64,000 nucleotides of DNA from Manihot esculenta (taxonomy: Eukaryota > Streptophyta > Magnoliopsida > Malpighiales > Euphorbiaceae): positions 26,888,020 through 26,952,019 of the forward strand of contig NC_035170.2 in assembly GCF_001659605.2 (NCBI RefSeq), written 5' to 3'. Shown here one piece after another: positions 22,164 to 33,050 of this stretch (the stretch's first letter is position 1; the number at the start of each line of letters is the position of its first letter). The translations under genes were made by a program, and so were the position numbers. Under the pieces are notes generated by a model. The model was not told the DNA's origin, made no database searches, and worked only from the letters and a program-made list of their open reading frames with translations.

Positions 22164-22795
22164 GGGACTAACACCCAGTCAGCCTGGCAGTTACTCAATC
22201 ATGAGTCTGGTGGATACCCGCCTTGTGGTACCAGTATAAAATACCTTAGAAAATTTTACTAACGGAACTAACTTCCGGTCATAGACCTAACGGATACCCG
22301 CCTTATAGTATTGGCATAAAATGCCTTAAAGAATTTGATTAATGGGACTAACAGTCAGTCATGAGCCTGGCGGATACCCGCCTGGTGGCCTTAGTATAAA
22401 ATGTCTTAAAGAATTTGATTAATAGGAGTAACATCCAGTCATGGGCCAAGCAGATACCGGCCTTGTGATCTTGGTATAAAATTCCTTAGAGAATTTGATT
22501 AACGGGACTATACTCACCTCATAGCCAGGGCATAAAATACCTTAGAAATTTTTATACATATGAGACTAACATCTAGTTATTAGCTTGGGGGATACCTGCC
22601 TTATGGACATGGAATAAAATTCCTTATAAATTTTTATACATATGGGACTAACACCCAGTCGTTACCCAAAGGATACCTGCCTTGTAGTCAAGGTATAAAA
22701 TACCTTAGAAACTTTTATATATATGGGACTAACACCCGGTCGTTGAGCTTGGTGGATGCCCGCTTTGTAGCTTGGGCATAATATGCCTTAGTTTA
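22164..22795 (+). repeat. Minisatellite block 1 (units of about 80-90 bp)
   Basis: Units begin GGGACTAACACCCAGTCRT, continue GAGCCTGGCGGATACCCGCC, TTGTGG, and end TGGCATAAAATGCCTTA. Starts at about 22164, 22264, 22346, 22425, 22504, 22562, 22645 and 22724. It is cut by element A at 22796; the last five bases GTTTA (22791-22795) are its target duplication. Confidence 0.9.
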
Positions 22796-25134
22796 TGTAA
22801 TACCCGGCTAGACTCCGGTATCGGAATTCCTACCGTCCGGTGGATTTCAGATGTCGAAAACCTCTAGAAGGGTAAAATCATGTTTTTATAAAATATTTTA
22901 ATGCTTTTTATGGTTTTAAGTATGAAATAAAATGAGTTTTTGCATGAAAATAGCTTTGGAGGAAAACCCAGGTTCGGCCGCCGAAACTCAAGTTCGGCCG
23001 CCGAACATGCATGCGTTTTGGAGGCACGTTAGGCCCCCAAAGGCATAAGTGAGGGAAGTCCAGGTTCGGCCGCCGAACTTAACCTTCGGCCGCCAAACTT
23101 GCATGCGTTACGGAGGCACGTTCGGCCCCCGAATGTGGCCTGGCCAGCCACCTATAAAGGGGTCCCTTAGCCGAAAACGGGCGAGCTTTTTTTCCCATTT
23201 TCGGCCAAGGTGAGTTCTCCGCCGTTCCTCACCGATTTTGAGCTTTCTCCTTCCCGTTTTCATGTTTTTCTTATGAGTTTTTAACTTGTTTTGAAGATTT
23301 TGAGCTTAGAGCAAGTTTTGGAGCTTGGAAACCAAGGATTTAATCTCCTCCGTTCTCCAAGTTTAGATCGCCTTTCTCTCTTTCGATCTTCAAGAGGTAA
23401 GGGCCGATCTTGAACTCATTCTTGGGTTTAAGTAAGTTTTAAGTTGTTTCATGGGGTAGAAATACATGTTTAGGTTGCTTTGAGTTTATGGGTTTATGAT
23501 GTGTTTATGAACAATGTAGCTTGTTTGTGGATGTTTGATGTGTTGTAGTTGGAGTTTAGGATAGTTTGAGGCCCCTAGGAGCTTGTGTGCTTGAGTATGT
23601 ATGTTGTAGAATAAGATAATGCATGAATGGTTGGTTTGGGAGGCAAATGTGCATAGAGGAGCTGAGTTTCTGCCACTTTGGAGAAGCTCAGGTTCGGCCG
23701 CCGAAGGGACTTTCAGCCGCCGAACCCGCTTGTGGAGGCAGCATTCGGCTGCCGAAGCCTGCCTCCGAAAGAGGACTTTCGTCTCTGGAGGGCAGTTTCG
23801 ACCGCCGAAAGTGCCGCCGAACATGCATGAGTTTCGTCTCTGTCTGGGAGTTTTGGCCGCCGAAGGTGCCGCCGAACCTGCCTGACTTTCGGCTCTGGAG
23901 GGACTTTCGGCCGCCGAACCTGCCGCCGAAAGTGCCCTGTTCAGCCATTTCTTGCATGTTTTTCTATGATTGTTCTATGATGTTTTAGGGGGTTTTTGGG
24001 GAGTAGTTTAGAGTCATGTTTATGTATGTTGGTCCCTCATTTGAGTCCACCTGTGTAGGTTCGGACCCGAGGAACCGAGGACCCCAGCAGTGAGTCAGCT
24101 GCTCCAGTGTCTGGTCAGAGCTAGCCAGAGGTGAGTGGAATAACTCTTTATTTTTAAAATAAATAATGAATGATTTTAGCATGATTCACGCATCATGGAT
24201 ACCATGTGTTATTAGGGTGATTGCATTAGTATTCACGAATATATTGCATTGCATTCTTATGTTGTTGATGTGGATGAATATTGAATGATCCAATAGTCCT
24301 CGACCTATGATGTAATGATGTGATATGTACGGTATGGAATGAAAAACCAGTGGGACCCATTCTATGTTCGCTGGCACTATGTAAGAGAAAGACCAGGACC
24401 CATTCTACGTTCTGGCACATTGGAATGTTATGTTATGCTATGTAAGAGAAAGACCAGGACCCATTCTACGTTCTGGCACTATTGGATATGTAGAGGGCTA
24501 TTGGTGACAAGTTCATCCTTTATGTGATTTACTTGTGATGTGATGCATTTCATGAAAGCATGAAATATAATATAATGTTTTTACTATTCTGCTCACTGGG
24601 CTTTATAGCTCACCCCTCTCCCTTAACCCCCAAGCTTGCAGGTACAGGGTAGACCAGGAGGTCAGCAGGAGTAGAGTTATGTTTTTGTAATAGCTAGTAG
24701 TGGACATGATAAACATGATGTAATGTAAAAGTACAGTATAGAAATGTGATGTAATAGTATGCTATGATATTGAGGATAGAATGTGCTTGACCATAGTATG
24801 TTGTTAATCCCTTTTATTACATGATCTAGAATGTTATTGATGTTTATGCCTTACCAAACTTAATGCATGCTTATGTCACCCCATTGGAGCATCAATGAGG
24901 ACTCCAAGGTGGATTTAATGTTAATGTTTATGGATATGTATAGTGCATGCGCAGGTTGGGTTTGGTTGATGTATGAAAGGAAAAAGATTTTAACAGGTTT
25001 TTATGTATGTTGTTGATCATGTATGGGATTAAACAGGTTCACGGGATGTATGTTAGGCTGGCTACGGGTCCCGGCGGCCTTAAGCCGATCTGGAACCTAG
25101 CGCCTGTAGCGGTCCGGATTTCTGGGTCGTTACA
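22796..25134 (+). mobile_element. 5' LTR of element A
   Basis: Starts TGTAATACCCGG, ends GGGTCGTTACA, 2339 bp. TATAAAGG at 23153-23160 is the promoter; four TTCGGCCGCC(G/A)AA palindromes at 22973-23097 lie just upstream, and a second cluster runs 23693-23935. Leader splice candidates: donor GAG|GTAAGG at 23397, acceptor TGTGTAG ending 24058, donor CAGAG|GTGAGT at 24131, acceptor GCTTGCAG ending 24641. A short hairpin repeat (GACCAGGACCCATTCTACGT) is at 24340-24480. U3 is therefore short and the transcribed leader long. Confidence 0.93.
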
Positions 25135-25137
25135 GAG

Positions 25138-25149
25138 TGGTATCAGAGC
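25138..25149 (+). promoter_or_regulatory. Primer binding site of element A (tRNA-Met)
   Basis: TGGTATCAGAGC, three bases after the LTR end. Initiator tRNA-Met would prime minus-strand synthesis here. Confidence 0.92.
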
Positions 25150-25406
25150 CCTAGGTTCATATGGTCGGACCTAGCGTGTCGGGCTCATAGATGGTATAGA
25201 AGGTCAAGCACAATAGGAAAGATCATGTCCACTAGGATAGGATGTTGAGTCCTGTCTGGTATGATGATGTGAAATGCCATGATTATATGCATGTGCATTA
25301 ATGCTATGTTATGTATGATGTGTATGTGATGTAGGTTCATGTGTTTCTATATGAACCATATGATGCTGATGTTTTATGTGTTATGTGCTGTTTTTCAGAA
25401 AACAGG

Positions 25407-28400
25407 ATGAGAGGAACTCGTCGATTTGCACGATTGACTGGAGTACCACCCCAGGATGAGGGCACTGATGCCCGTCCTCTAGCATTGCCTAGGGCAATGT
25501 CATGTAGATCAAGCAGAGAAAGAGTGTCAAGGGACCCTAGAAGGTCTTTTGATGCTAGCAGAAGGGGGACAGATAGAGGAGGAAGTTCTTCAAATGTGAG
25601 GGAGGTTATGGAAGAGGATCAGAGGAGGGATGGGAATCTGGATGTCAGCATGTCGGAAGAAGGGACAGGGGAGTCACAGGGAGGCGCTCAGGCCTCGGGG
25701 TATGGTTTTCCACCCCATTATCCACCCTTTCCACAGGGTTCAGGGTATCCGATGGGAGGCACCTCAGATTACTCTAGCTTTAACCCCTACCCTACCTACA
25801 TGCCGTATCCACCTTTCTATCCACCCTACCCGCAGTACCCAGCTTATCCACCCTCACCCTTCTATCCTAACCCAGCAAACCCCACCTCGGGGAATGCTGC
25901 ACCCCCACCTCCACCACCTACAGAACCAGCAGCCCCAGTTGCTCAACCTTCTAGACCTAGCTCAGCCGGTGGGAGCAAGGTGAAGATGACGGATTACCTT
26001 AAGCTGGATGCTCCCAAATACAAATCAGGGGATGATCCCTTTGAGTACCTGAGGGTAGTGAAGATGATAACTGATGAGCTAGGGGCAGATGACAGCAGGG
26101 CCATTCAGATGGCAGGGTTCACTTTAAAGTGCAAGAAGGCACGGGAATGGTTTAAGTGTTATGTGAACCCAAGACTAGACGGTATGACATGGGAAGAATT
26201 TGCTAATGAGTTTGCTGGATGGGCTTTTCCAGACAGTTCCAGAGAACTGAAGATGATAGAATTTGAGTAGCTGAGGCAGACAGAACACATGAGTGTATAG
26301 GAGTACACGGATAGATTCTTGGAGCTATTGCCTTTTGCAGGGCAAGCTCTAGATACAGATTCGAAGAAAGCCAAGAGATATGTTATGAGACTGCATTCTA
26401 GGTACTCCTCATTGATTCAGTCAGTTGAGAGGGAAAGCTTCTACACTGTGGTGGATATGGCTCGAAGGATGGAGGCTAGTGCTATAATTGAGGGGTCAGT
26501 GAAGCAGTCAGTGACCCAGTCTTCAGGGGTTAAGACCCCAGGCAGAGGGGGGCTAGATCCCTCTTCTCAGAGCTCAGGTAGCAAGAAGTGGAGTAACACC
26601 ACCAAGAAGCCCAAGAAGAACAAGTTCTGGAATAAGTTGAAATTCGGTCTGGGATTAGGTGGTGGCTCGAGTTCAGGCTCAGATGGTACAGAATGCTTAA
26701 GGTGTGGGAAGCCACACAAAGGAGTGTGTCGGGCTGGGACTAATGCATACTTCAGATGTGGTCAGGAGGGACACATGGCTCGGGAGTGTCCTAGAGCACC
26801 TTTTATGGGCCAGCCCCAGCAGACAGCTTCAGGTAGCGTGGCACAGCCAGCAGCTCCAGCCACAACTCAGGGCAGTGGCAGAGGTAGAGGGAGAGGGGCA
26901 GCCTCTTTTTCTGGTTCCCGGGGTGAAGGTCCATCAGCTCCAGCCAGGATCTTCACCATGACACAGCAGGAGGCTAACACATCCAACACCGTGGTGTCAG
27001 GTAATCTCATCATTGGGTGTTCTGATGTGTATGCATTAATGGACCCGGGTGCATCTCATTCTTTTATCGCACCGAGAGCCGTCGAGAGGTTAGGGCTGAT
27101 AGTCTCTGGGTTAGAGTGTCCCCTATGGGTCAGTGGACCCAAGTGTGACCCATCAGTGGCAGAGTCAGTCTGCCAATACAGTCCAGTTTTTGTTGAGGGA
27201 AGATGCCTCTCTGCCGACCTTGTGGTTCTAGATTTGACAGATTTTGACGTCATTCTAGGGATGGATTGGCTATCTACCCATGGTGCTACCTTGGACTGCA
27301 GGAACAAGGTAGTCAGGTTCAGAAGTTAGGATGGGTCAGAGGTCGTCTTCAGAGGAGACAAGAGGGGTACACCTAGAGGTCTGATATCAGCTCTTCAGGC
27401 TCGTAGGTTGCTTAGGAGGGGATGTCAGGGGTATTTGGCTCATGTGAGAGAGCTAGTTAGCCAGGTCAGGGAGCCAGCCTCAATGCCAGTTGTCAGAGAA
27501 TTTCATGATGTTTTTCCAGAGGAGCTTCCAGGACTACCACCTGCTAGGGAGATAGAGTTTGAAATCGAATTAATGCCTGGAACTAGACTGATCTCTATTC
27601 CTCCCTACAGGATGGCACCAGCTAAATTGAAAGAGTTGAAAGAACAGTTGCAAGATCTGGTAGATAAGGGCTTCATCCGACCGAGTACCTCACCTTGGGG
27701 TGCTCCAGTGCTATTTGTGAAAAAGAAGGATGGATCCCTCAGACTTTGTATCGACTACAGACAGTTGAACAAAGTCACTACCAAGAACAAGTACCCATTG
27801 CCTAGGATCGACGATCTATTCGACCAGCTAGCAGGAGCAGGTTGCTTCTCCAAAATAGATCTGAGATCGGGGTATCATCAGCTGAGGATAAGAGAAGAGG
27901 ATGTGCCGAAGACAGCCTTCAGGACCAGATATGGGCATTATGAATTCCTTGTGATGCCGTTCGGGTTAACCAATGCCCCTGCGGCATTCATGGATCTCAT
28001 GAACAGAGTGTTTAGTCAATACCTGGATCACTTTGTTATTGTCTTCATAGATGATATATTAGTGTATTCCAGGAATGCAGAGGAGCATGCCCATCATCTG
28101 AGGACAGTTCTGCAGACTTTGAGAGAACATGGCTTGTATGCCAAGTTCTCCAAGTGTGAGTTCTGGCTGAGGAGCATCTCTTTCTTGGGGCATGTGGTGT
28201 CAGCAAATGGAATCGAGGTAGATCCCAAGAAAGTGGAAACTGTAGCCAACTGGCCTAGACCCACTACAGTGATAGAGATCAAGAGCTTCTTGGATTTGGC
28301 AGGTTACTACAGGAGGTTCGTTCAGGACTTCTCCAAGATTGCTGCTCCTATGACCAGGTTGACCAAGAAGAACCAGAGGTTCGTGTGGTCGGACCAATGT

Positions 28401-30386
28401 GAGGAAAGCTTTGAGGAGCTAAAGAGGAGGTTGACTTCAGCACCGGTGTTAGCTCTGCCAACTAGCAATGAGAATTTCACAGTATTCTGTAATGCATCCA
28501 GAGTAGGCTTGGGTTGTGTGTTAATGCAGAATGACAGAGTGATAGCTTATGCTTCTAGGCAGCTGAAGAAGCACGAGCTGAACTATCCTACACACGATCT
28601 TGAGATGGCAGCTGTTATCTTTGCACTCAAGATGTGGAGGCATTACCTCTATGGGGTAAAATGTGAGATCTTCACAGATCATAAAAGCCTGCAGTACATC
28701 CTGAGTTAGAGAGAGCTGAATCTGAGGCAGAGGAGATGGGTAGAACTGCTCAGTGACTATGATTGCAAGATTCAGTACCATCCGGGTAAGGCGAATGTTG
28801 TGGCAGACGCCCTAAGCCGGAAGTCACTTGGCAGTTTGTCCCACATATCAGCAGAGAGGAGACCGGTGGTGAAGGAGTTTTACAAGCTCATGAATGAAGG
28901 TTTACAACTAGAGTTGTCTGGTATAGGTGCTTTAGTAGCCCAGATGAGAGTGACACCTGTGTTTCTGGAGCAGGTGGCTCAGAAACAGCATGAGGACCCG
29001 GAGTTAGTAAAGATTGCCAGGACTGTTCAGTCAGGCAAAGATAGTGAGTTCAGGTTTGATGATAAGGGGATCCTCCGCTATGGGAGCAGACTATGTGTAC
29101 CAGATGACATAGGGCTAAAAGGAGACATTATGAGAGAGGCTTATAATGCAAGATACAACGTTCACCCTGGAGCCACCAAGATGTATCAGGATCTGAAGAG
29201 AGTGTATTGGTGGCCAGCTATAAAAAGAGAAGTGGCACAGTTTGTGTCAGCCTGCGAAATATGTCAGAGGGTGAAGCTGGAACATCAGAAGCCGGCTGGA
29301 ATGCTCAACCCGCTACCTATTCCAGAGTGGAAATGGGAGAATATAGCTATGGACTTCGTAGTGGGATTACCGACAACATCCAACAGATTAGACTCCATAT
29401 GGGTGATTGTGGATAGACTCACCAAATCTGCTCACTTCATTCCTGTTAGGAGCAACTACTCTGTGGGTAAGTTAGCGCAGGTGTATATTGATGAGATTGT
29501 CAGACTGCATGGGGTCCCAGTGTCTATAGTGTCAGATAGAGGGCCCCAGTTCACCTCCAGGTTTTGGCGGAGTCTACAGAACGCTATGGGTACCAGGTTG
29601 GATTTTAGCACTGCTTTCCATCCACAGACGGACGGACAGTCAGAGAGGACCATCCAGACAATAGAGGATATGCTCAGAATGTGTGTGCTAGATTTTGGCG
29701 ATTCTTGGAAGCAACATCTACCTTTGGTGGAGTTTGCCTACAATAACAGCCATCATGCTAGCATCGGGATGGCTCCATATGAAGCCTTATATGGGAGGAA
29801 GTGCAGGTCACCTGTCTGCTGGGAAGAAGTTGGAGAAAAGGTCTTGGCAGGGCCTGAGCTAGTAGAGATCACCAGCAGGGTGGTGCCCATTATCAGAGAG
29901 AGGATCAAGACTGTTATGAGTGGGCAGAAAAGCTATGCAGATATCCGCAGAAGACAGGTAGAGTTTCAGGAGGGGGATTTGGTATTGCTCAAGGTGTCTC
30001 CAATGAAAGGGGTGATTCGGTTCGGGAAGAAAGGTAAGCTAGCTCCATGGTACATCGGACCCTTTGAAGTCTTGCAAAAGATTGGGAATGTATCGTACAA
30101 GTTGGACTTGCCTGCTTCAATGGAGAGAATCCATCCGGTTTTCTATGTTTCCATGTTGAGGAAGTTTGTGTTAGATCCGGGCAAGGTTCTTAGTGAGCCT
30201 GATGTGGAGATCCAAGAGGATCTCACCTATGTTGAGCAGCCAGTACGGATCCTAGACACCCAGATCAGAAAGCTAAGGAACAAGGAAATCCCGATGGTGA
30301 AAGTCCTTTGGAATCACCACAACATCGAGGAGTGTACTTGGGAGACACGGGAGTCTATGCTCCGGCAATATCCTCATCTCTTTTAA
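25407..30386 (+). pseudogene. gag-pol: gag-pol of element A, four in-frame stops
   Basis: One unbroken frame from the ATG at 25407 (MRGTRRFARLTGVP) to the stop at 30384-30386, about 1,660 codons, with in-frame stops at 26268, 26298, 27327 and 28707. Domains in order: Pro/Tyr-rich gag linker, gag core (DDPFEYLRVVKMITDELGAD), two zinc knuckles, protease DPGASHS, RT with FIDDILVYS, RNase H, zinc-binding integrase head ([13 protein letters not shown]), integrase D-D-E core, and a C-terminal chromodomain ([20 protein letters not shown]). Beyond the stops, the second knuckle starts YFRCGQEGH where B has CFRCGQEGH, and the first RNase H acidic residue is Asn (FCNAS; B has FCDAS). Both fit G-to-A type decay. 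The polyprotein cannot be made in full. Translation of the intact relative would give particle, protease and copying enzymes, with the chromodomain guiding insertion into heterochromatin. Confidence 0.92.
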
Positions 30387-30471
30387 GGTTAGTATCTATG
30401 TGTTTTATGTGTATGATATGTTGTATGTATTGCATGTGCTAGTTGAGGAACATTCGGGGACAAATGTTCTT

Positions 30472-30483
30472 AAGGGGGGAGAA
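30472..30483 (+). promoter_or_regulatory. Polypurine tract of element A
   Basis: AAGGGGGGAGAA directly before the 3' LTR; the RNase H-resistant primer for plus-strand DNA. The preceding TTCGGGGACAAATGTTCTT is shared by B (in reverse) and D. Confidence 0.9.
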
Positions 30484-32799
30484 TGTAATACCCAGCTAGA
30501 CTCCGGTACCGGAATTCCTACCGTCCGGTGGATTTTGGATGTCGGAAACCTCTAGAAGGGTAAAATCATGTTTTTATAAAATGTTTTAATGCTTTTTATG
30601 GTTTTAAGTATGAAATAAAATGAGTTTTTGCATGAAAATAGCTTTGGAGGAAAACCCAGGTTCGGCCGCCGAAACTCAAGTTCGGCCGCCGAACATGCAT
30701 GCGTTTTGGAGGCACGTTAGGCCCCCGAAGGCATAAGTGAGGGAAGTCTAGGTTCGGCCGCAGAACTTAACCTTCGGCCGCCGAACTTGCATGCGTTACG
30801 GAGGCACGTTTGGCCCCCGAATGTGGCCTGGCCAGCCACCTATAAAGGGGTCCCTTAGCCGAAAACGGGCGAGCTTTTTTTCCCATTTTCGGCCAAGGTG
30901 AGTTCTCCGCCGTTCCTCACCGATTTTGAGCTTCCTCCTTCCCGTTTTCATGTTTTTCTTATGAGTTTTTAACTTGTTTTGAAGATTTTGAGCTTAGAGC
31001 AAGTTTTGGAGCTTGGAAACCAAGGATTTAATCTCCTCCGTTCAACAAGTTTAGATCGCCTTTCTCTCTTTCAATCTTCAAGAGGTAAGGGCCGATCTTG
31101 AACTCATTCTTGGGTTTAAGTAAGTTTTAAGTTGTTTCATGGGGTAGAAATACATGTTTAGGTTGCTTTGAGTTTATGGGTTTATGATGTGTTTATGAAC
31201 AATGTAGCTTGTTTGTGGATGTTTGATGTGTTGTAGTTGGGGTTTAGGATAGTTTGAGGCCCCTAGGAGCTTGTGTGCTTGAGTATGTATGTTGTAGAAT
31301 AGGATAATGCATGAATGGTTGGTTTGGGAGGCAAATGTGCATAGAGGAGCTGAGTTTCTGCCACTTTGGAGAAGCTCAGGTTCGGCCGCCGAAGGGACTT
31401 TCGGCCGCCGAACCCGCTTGTGGAGGCAGCATTCGGCTGCCGAAGCCTGCCCCCGAAAGAGGGCTTTCGTCTCTGGAGGGCAGTTTCGGCCGCCGAAAGT
31501 GCTGCCGAACATGCATGAGTTTCGTCTCTGTCTGGGAGTTTCGGCCGCCGAAGGTGCCGCCGAACCTGCCTGACTTTCGGCTCTGGAGGGACTTTCGGCC
31601 ACCGAACCTGCCGCCGAAAGTGCCCTGTTCAGCCATTTCTTGCATGTTTTTCTATGATTGTTCTATGATGTTTTAGGGGGTTTTTGGGGAGTAGTTTAGA
31701 GTCATGTTTATGTATGTTGGTCCCTCATTTAAGTCCACCTGTGTAGGTTCGGACCCGAGGAACCGAGGACCCCAGCAGTGAGTCAGCTGCTCCAGTGTCT
31801 GGTCAGAGCTAGCCAGAGGTGAGTGGAATAACTCTTTATGTTTTAAAATAAATAATGAATGATTTTAGCATGATTCACGCATCATGGATACCATGTGTTA
31901 TTAGGGTGATTGCATTAGTATTCACGAATATGTTGCATTGCATTCTTATGTTGTTGATGTGGATGAATATTGAATGATCCAATAGTCCTCGACCTATGAT
32001 GTAATGATGTGATATGTACGGTATGGAATGAAAGACCAGTGGGACCCATTCTACGTTCGCTGGCACTATGTAAGAGAAAGACCAGGACCCATTCTACGTT
32101 CTGGCACATTGGAATGTTATGTTATGCTATGTAAGAGAAAGACCAAGACCCATTCTACGTTCTGGCACTATTGGATATGTAGAGGGCTATTGGTGACAAG
32201 TTCATCCTTTATGTGATTTACTTGTGATGTGATGCATTTCATGAAAGCATGAAATATAATATAATGTTTTTACTATTCTGCTCACTGGGCTTTATAGCTC
32301 ACCCCTCTCCCTTAACCCCCAGGCTTGCAGGTACAGGGTAGACCAGGAGGTCAGCAGGAGTAGAGTTATGTTTTTGTAATAGCTAGTAGTGGACATGATA
32401 AACATGATGTAATGAAAAAGTACAGTATAGAAATGTGATGTAATAGTATGTTATGATATTGAGGATAGAATGTGCTTGACCATAGTATGTTGTTAATCCC
32501 TTTTATTACATGATCTAGAATGTTATTGATGTTTATGCCTTACCAAACTTAATGCATGCTTATGTCACCCCATTGGAGCATCGATGAGGACTCCAAGGTG
32601 GATTTAATGTTAATGTTTATGGATATATATAGTGCATGCGCAGGTTGGGTTTGGTTGATGTATGAAAAGAAAAAGATTTTAACAGGTTTTTATGTATGTT
32701 GTTGATCATGTATGTGATTAAACAGGTTCACGGGATGTATGTTAGGCTGGCTACGGGTCCCGGCGGCCTTAAGCCAATCCGGATTTTCGGGTCGTTACA
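30484..32799 (+). mobile_element. 3' LTR of element A
   Basis: 2316 bp, with the same promoter (TATAAAGG at 30841-30848), palindrome clusters and leader splice candidates as the 5' copy. Compared with it, the last ~100 bp lacks about 23 bases around the GATCTGGAACCTAGCGCC segment, so the end reads GCCAATCCGGATTTTCGGGTCGTTACA. Open frames inside it arise from the GC-rich palindromes and are not genes. Confidence 0.92.
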
Positions 32800-33050
32800 G
32801 TTTACGAGACTAACACTCGATCGTAAGGTTGGCAGATATCCGCCTTGTGGCTTTAGTATAAAATGTCTTAGTTAACGAGACTAACACCCAGTCATGAGCC
32901 TGGCGAATATTCGCATTGTGGCCTGGGCATAATATGCCTTCACAATTTTTATTAACTAAGACTGACACCTGGCTATGAGCATGGCGGATACCCGCCTTAT
33001 AGCATGGACATAAAATGCCTTAGAAATTTTTATTAATTGGAGTTAATACC
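32800..33050 (+). repeat. Minisatellite block 2, between elements A and B
   Basis: About three units, with GGATACCCGCCTTAT- and GGATATTCGC-type variants. The first five bases GTTTA belong to the target duplication of A and the last five ATACC (33046-33050) to that of B. Confidence 0.9.

Larger units (their letters stand above)
22796..32799 (+). mobile_element. Element A: complete Tekay/Del-type Ty3/gypsy retrotransposon, plus strand
   Basis: Two LTRs (22796-25134 and 30484-32799), a tRNA-Met primer site at 25138-25149, a single gag-pol frame and a polypurine tract at 30472-30483. It is flanked by GTTTA on both sides (22791-22795 and 32800-32804). Tekay is favoured by the long LTRs, the Met primer site and the C-terminal chromodomain. 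Insertion split the minisatellite. The LTRs differ by scattered substitutions and a deletion near the end of the 3' LTR, so this is not a very recent insertion. Confidence 0.93.

Noticed and set aside
23486..24527. Many 60-150 codon frames in the LTRs of A, B, C and D (e.g. RPPKVPSAAE-type proteins)
   Set aside because: They come from GC-rich palindromes that are open in several frames on both strands. They are found in every LTR copy, have no domain, and lie in U5/leader DNA.
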